This document shows positions 5,575-8,857 of a DNA stretch of 8,857 nt, one piece after another. Source of the DNA: Thermofilum sp. ex4484_15 (GTDB lineage: Archaea > Thermoproteota > Thermoprotei > Thermofilales > EX4484-15); contig NJEH01000026.1 in NCBI GenBank assembly GCA_002254595.1, positions 1-8,857 on the forward strand, given 5' to 3'. Below the pieces are notes generated by a model that saw only the letters and a program-made list of their open reading frames with translations, was not told the DNA's origin and ran no database searches. Position 1 is the first letter of the stretch, and each line of letters opens with the position of its first letter. The position numbers and the translations under genes were made by a program.

Positions 5575-5577
5575 TTG
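5565..5577 (+). promoter_or_regulatory. Ribosome binding site and zero-gap junction eS25/mannosidase
   Basis: GGTG at 5565-5568 lies inside the last codons of eS25, 6 nt before TTG at 5575. The TAG stop (5572-5574) touches the TTG. The arrangement fixes the mannosidase start and suits re-initiation by a terminating ribosome. Confidence 0.6.
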
Positions 5578-8184
5578 GAGGAAGCAATTAAGGAAATAGT
5601 AGGGAATTTTAAGAAATGTATAATAGTCCCCCATACGCATTGGGATAGGGAATGGTACCTTTCCTTCCAGGAATACAGGTTAAGGCTAGTAAAGGTCCTA
5701 GATAAGGTAATTAAGTTACTTAAGGAAGGTACCTTACCCTTCTTCTTACTGGATGGCCAAGTTTCGGCATTAGAGGATTACTTAGAGGTTAGACCCGAAG
5801 CTAAACGCGAAGTAGAGGAGCTGGTAAGTAGGGGAGCTTTAGCTATAGGTCCTTGGTATACTCAACCCGACGAATTCCTAGTTTCAGGTGAGTCCCTAAT
5901 AAGGAACTTATTGATAGGCATTAAGGAGGCAGAGAAGTACGGAGGGTACTTAAAGGTAGGATACTTACCGGATACCTTCGGACATATAGCTCAATTACCC
6001 CAAATACTTAAGGGCTTCGGAATGGATTGTTTCATTTTCTCGAGGGGTTTAGGCGATGAAGGGGAGGAACTAGGGAGCGAATTCCTCTGGGAGGCCCCGG
6101 ACGGTTCTAAGGTATATGCGGTACACTTACTCCAAGGTTATTGCAATGCCGCTCATTTAGGCGTAAAGGGTTTACCTAGCCCATTAATCCTAACGGATCC
6201 TTACTCTAGGCCGACCATTTATTACGATTTTTACGAGGAGGAACCGGAGGTCGATGTAAGGGAGGCCTTAAGTAAAGTAGTGGAGATAGCTAGATCTACG
6301 GCTAAGTACTCCAAATCGAAGGTACTTTTATTGATGAACGGGTGCGATCATTTACCGCCTCAAGCTAATTTAAAGAAGTTAGTGGATAAATTGAATTCCG
6401 AAGCCGGTAGGGAATTCTTCAAGATAGGAAATTTAAGCGAATACCTAGAGGAAGTTAAGGCCTGCAAGGGATTAGGGAAGTTCAAAGGGGAACTTAGGGG
6501 GGCGCGTTACAGGCCCATCCTTTGGAACGTTTATTCTACTAGGTGTAGGATAAAGGAATTGAACTTCAAATCCCAGAAGCTATTAGAATCATATGCGGAA
6601 CCCCTTTCGGTCCTGAATTGGATACTTAGGGGGGCTCCTTATCCTCGAGACCTATTGAATTACTTGTGGAAGGAACTCCTGAGGAACCACGCCCATGATA
6701 GCATTTACGGTACCGGTATAGACGAAGTACATTTAATTAACGAAGCGAGGTTCCTAAGGGTCATAGAGGGGGCCGGTAACCTAGCCCTCCTCTCCTTATA
6801 CGCTCTGGGTAGGGAGGCTGAAGGGCCTAACGAACGTATCGTAGTATACAATCCCTTGAACTGGGAGGTTAAAGGGCCGGTAGAGGTAATAGTACCTAGC
6901 GGTAAAGGGAGGGTGGGGGAAGTACCTTCACAGGCCGAGGAATTAGGGGTTTACGGCCTAAGGAGACTTACCTTCATAGCTTCAGTACCTCCGCTAGGTT
7001 ACAAAGTCTACTCTCTTCATAACGGGGAGCTTAAGGAGGGCGAACTAGGGGCTTCGGATACCTTCCTGGAGAACGAGTTCCTCAGGGTAGAGGTATCCGA
7101 GGGGGGGTTACTTAAGTTAGTGGATAAACGTAATGGCGCTGTTTACGAGGGCTTAAACCTCTTCTTAGACGAGGGGGACGTAGGCGACGAATACGATTAC
7201 GAACCTACCGAGGACGGAATAGTAGTAACTTCCGGGAGCGTAAGGGCTTACCCTAAAATGGAGAGCAAAGGACCGGTTAAGGCTAGCTTAAAAATACACC
7301 TTAAGTTGATGGTTCCTAAGTGCGCTATAGGTAAGAGGAGGGCCGAGGATAAGGTAGAATTGCCGATAGAGGTTACCTTAAGCCTTTACCGCGGGTTACC
7401 TAGGTTAGATGTAAAAGTAAAGGTAGTTAATTATGCAGAGGACCATAGGTTAAGGGTGGAGCTACCTACCGGAATAAAGGGGGGGAGGGTAGTAGTAGGT
7501 TCCCAATTTTACTTAGTCGAGAGGGCTAAGGAACCGGTCAAGGGGGAGGGATGGGTTGAAAGGCCCCAAGCTACGGGGCCCATGTTAGAATGGGTAGCGG
7601 TAGTAGGTAGGGGAAGGGGCTTAATGGTAGCTACTAGGGGGATATATGAATACGAAGCTTACGAAGGGGAAGAAGGTACTTCGTTAAGGTTGACCTTATT
7701 TAGGGGAATAGGATGGCTATCTAGAGGGGATTTAAGGAATAGGAGGGGGCACGCCGGACCCCCACTACCTACCCCTAACGCTCAATGCAAAGGGGAACTC
7801 ACCTTCGAATACTCCCTAATACCCCTAAAGGGGGGATTCGACGTAGAGGTTATTAAGAGGGCTTTGGAGTACACCACCCCCTTAATGGGGGTTTTCATCG
7901 AGGGGGGCGGGGGTAAGCTCCCCCCATCCTTTAGCTTCGCTAGGTTAAGCCCCGAGGGATTAATAATCTCAGCTTTAAAGGCTTCGGAGGATGGAAGGGG
8001 CGTAATCTTAAGGTTCTACGACCTTACCGGTAGCGAACGGGAAGTAAAGGTGGAGTTCTTTAAGGAACCGCTTAAAGTAATGCTAACCAACCTACTGGAG
8101 GAGGAAATCGATAAATTAAAGGGTAAACCTACTTTCCGCTTAAGGGGCTTCGGCATAGCTACGTTAAAAGCTTACTTCAAATAG
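5575..8184 (+). CDS. GH38 alpha-mannosidase
   Basis: Retaining glycosidase that removes alpha-linked mannose, using a zinc ion and an Asp nucleophile. It has 869 residues and no signal peptide or membrane segment, so it should be cytosolic. The catalytic domain (about 14-290) has the predicted zinc ligands H22 and D24 in PHTHWDREWY, and the nucleophile/zinc ligand D133 in GYLPDTFGH. GPWYTQPDE (92-100) and NGCDHLP (255-261) line the pocket. The three-helix middle domain (about 315-400) begins with NVYSTR and carries the last zinc ligand H374 in NHAHDSIYGTG. Beta-sandwich domains follow from VVYNPLNW (423-430) to the end. The catalytic site is intact. The HTHWDREW form is that of bacterial and archaeal members, including MngB, which acts on mannosylglycerate derivatives; the true substrate is not readable. 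It follows eS25 with no gap. Confidence 0.93.
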   Translation: MEEAIKEIVGNFKKCIIVPHTHWDREWYLSFQEYRLRLVKVLDKVIKLLKEGTLPFFLLDGQVSALEDYLEVRPEAKREVEELVSRGALAIGPWYTQPDEFLVSGESLIRNLLIGIKEAEKYGGYLKVGYLPDTFGHIAQLPQILKGFGMDCFIFSRGLGDEGEELGSEFLWEAPDGSKVYAVHLLQGYCNAAHLGVKGLPSPLILTDPYSRPTIYYDFYEEEPEVDVREALSKVVEIARSTAKYSKSKVLLLMNGCDHLPPQANLKKLVDKLNSEAGREFFKIGNLSEYLEEVKACKGLGKFKGELRGARYRPILWNVYSTRCRIKELNFKSQKLLESYAEPLSVLNWILRGAPYPRDLLNYLWKELLRNHAHDSIYGTGIDEVHLINEARFLRVIEGAGNLALLSLYALGREAEGPNERIVVYNPLNWEVKGPVEVIVPSGKGRVGEVPSQAEELGVYGLRRLTFIASVPPLGYKVYSLHNGELKEGELGASDTFLENEFLRVEVSEGGLLKLVDKRNGAVYEGLNLFLDEGDVGDEYDYEPTEDGIVVTSGSVRAYPKMESKGPVKASLKIHLKLMVPKCAIGKRRAEDKVELPIEVTLSLYRGLPRLDVKVKVVNYAEDHRLRVELPTGIKGGRVVVGSQFYLVERAKEPVKGEGWVERPQATGPMLEWVAVVGRGRGLMVATRGIYEYEAYEGEEGTSLRLTLFRGIGWLSRGDLRNRRGHAGPPLPTPNAQCKGELTFEYSLIPLKGGFDVEVIKRALEYTTPLMGVFIEGGGGKLPPSFSFARLSPEGLIISALKASEDGRGVILRFYDLTGSEREVKVEFFKEPLKVMLTNLLEEEIDKLKGKPTFRLRGFGIATLKAYFK

Positions 8185-8188
8185 TTAA

Positions 8189-8202
8189 GGCGATGAACCT
8201 TG
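8189..8202 (+). promoter_or_regulatory. Ribosome binding site for the rhomboid gene
   Basis: GGCGATG (8189-8195) is one mismatch from GGTGATG and ends 4 nt before TTG at 8200. The embedded ATG at 8193 opens a frame that stops after five codons, so TTG is the start. Confidence 0.5.
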
Positions 8203-8832
8203 AGCTATAGGTACCTGTATTTCTATCCTAAAGCTACGTTAGCCCTGCTTCTAATTAACTTCGCCATCTTCGTGATAGTAAACGTATATCCCTCATCGAT
8301 CCCCTACTTAGCCCTCGTACCCTTCCTCTTCCTTTATGAGCATTACTATTGGCAGCCCCTAACTTACATGTTCGTACATAGGCAGTTGTTCCACTTCCTC
8401 TTCAATATGATAGCCCTCTGGAGCTTCGGGGAGGCCGTTGAGAACATCATAGGAGGAAGGGGGTTAGTAGTTCTTTACCTGTACAGCGGCTTAGTTTCTG
8501 CCCTCTTCGAGCTATCCTTAGGGAATTTTTTAAGTAATTGGTATTGGTACTCGGTAATGTTAGGAGCTTCGGGCTCCATAATGGGTATAGTAGCGCTTTA
8601 CGCGATCTTAAGGCCTAGGAGCATAGTATACCTATGGGTCATACCCGTACCGGCTATCGCTCTAGTACTCCTAATACTCGCCCTGGAGAGTTTCTTCGCC
8701 TTAACGAACGTATTGCCCCAAATAGCCCACTTAGGGCACTTAGGCGGTTTAGTAGCCGGCATTATACCCGGGTTGTACTTAAGGCGTAGATACGGTAAAA
8801 GGGTCTGGAGGATCCTAGGTTATAGGTCTTAA
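8200..8832 (+). CDS. Rhomboid family intramembrane serine protease
   Basis: Cleaves membrane proteins within or near their transmembrane segments, using a Ser-His dyad. It has 210 residues with about six membrane segments (near 12-31, 61-82, 88-108, 117-137, 142-165 and 176-195), the basic rhomboid core without extra domains. The catalytic Ser is S124 in GASG (122-125), at the start of segment 4. The catalytic His is H180 in AHLGHLGGL, in segment 6. The conserved H65 and N69 in HFLFN on segment 2 should form the oxyanion hole. The L1-loop pattern WQPLTYMFVH is also present. The dyad is complete, so the enzyme should be active. The C-terminus is basic (LRRRYGKRVWR), favouring the cytoplasmic side. 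It starts 15 nt after the mannosidase stop, probably the same transcript. Substrates are unknown. Confidence 0.94.
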   Translation: MSYRYLYFYPKATLALLLINFAIFVIVNVYPSSIPYLALVPFLFLYEHYYWQPLTYMFVHRQLFHFLFNMIALWSFGEAVENIIGGRGLVVLYLYSGLVSALFELSLGNFLSNWYWYSVMLGASGSIMGIVALYAILRPRSIVYLWVIPVPAIALVLLILALESFFALTNVLPQIAHLGHLGGLVAGIIPGLYLRRRYGKRVWRILGYRS

Positions 8833-8857
8833 TAGCTCAGTCCGCCCGTCTAAAGGT

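Noticed and set aside
8830..8857. TAGCTCAG resembling the D-arm region of a tRNA
   Set aside because: No acceptor stem can be formed with the preceding bases, which belong to the rhomboid stop region, and the window ends before any anticodon arm could be checked.
8837..8857. Possible end of a convergent minus-strand gene (TFRRAD then TGA)
   Set aside because: Only six codons are visible, too few to support a gene call.
1..8857. CRISPR arrays, insertion sequences or integrase/attachment sites
   Set aside because: I saw no regularly spaced repeats, transposase or integrase motifs, or target-site duplications; codon use is uniform throughout.

Overview
The window looks like chromosomal DNA from an archaeon, most likely a thermophile of the Thermoproteota/TACK group. 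The evidence is an archaeal-type phosphoglycerate mutase (ApgM), the eukaryote-like ribosomal protein eS25, a stand-alone TRAM-domain protein and TATA-box-like promoters rather than -35/-10 boxes. Many starts are TTG or GTG, preceded by GGTG-type Shine-Dalgarno sites. Leu is mostly TTA/CTA and Arg mostly AGG in every gene, so no block stands out as recently acquired by codon use. I cannot name the genus.

Layout. Positions 1-2429 (+ strand): the 3' part of a zinc-type MDR dehydrogenase, a nine-segment membrane protein that I read as a presenilin-type intramembrane aspartyl protease, and a four-segment membrane protein with a bacterial-type PH (bPH2) domain. Positions 2452-3021 (- strand): a small TRAM RNA-binding protein downstream of an 87-residue two-segment membrane protein. 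The gap between these two holds alternative inverted repeats. Positions 3091-3870 (+): a cis-prenyltransferase (undecaprenyl/dolichyl diphosphate synthase type). Positions 3939-5183 (+): ApgM, behind its own promoter. Positions 5233-8832 (+): eS25, a GH38 alpha-mannosidase whose start codon follows the eS25 stop with no gap, and a rhomboid protease 15 nt further on. These last three look like one transcription unit.

Functional themes. Most of the window is housekeeping: glycolysis, polyprenyl carrier synthesis and translation. The less ordinary content is at the membrane: two unrelated intramembrane protease families (GxGD aspartyl and rhomboid serine), a bPH2 membrane protein and a small two-TM protein. 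Polyprenyl carrier synthesis and a cytosolic mannosidase could both touch glycan metabolism, but they are not in the same transcription unit and the link is only suggestive. The strongest candidate for something under-described is the compact presenilin-like protease. Its catalytic-region motifs resemble eukaryotic presenilins closely, yet it lacks their large TM6-TM7 loop.
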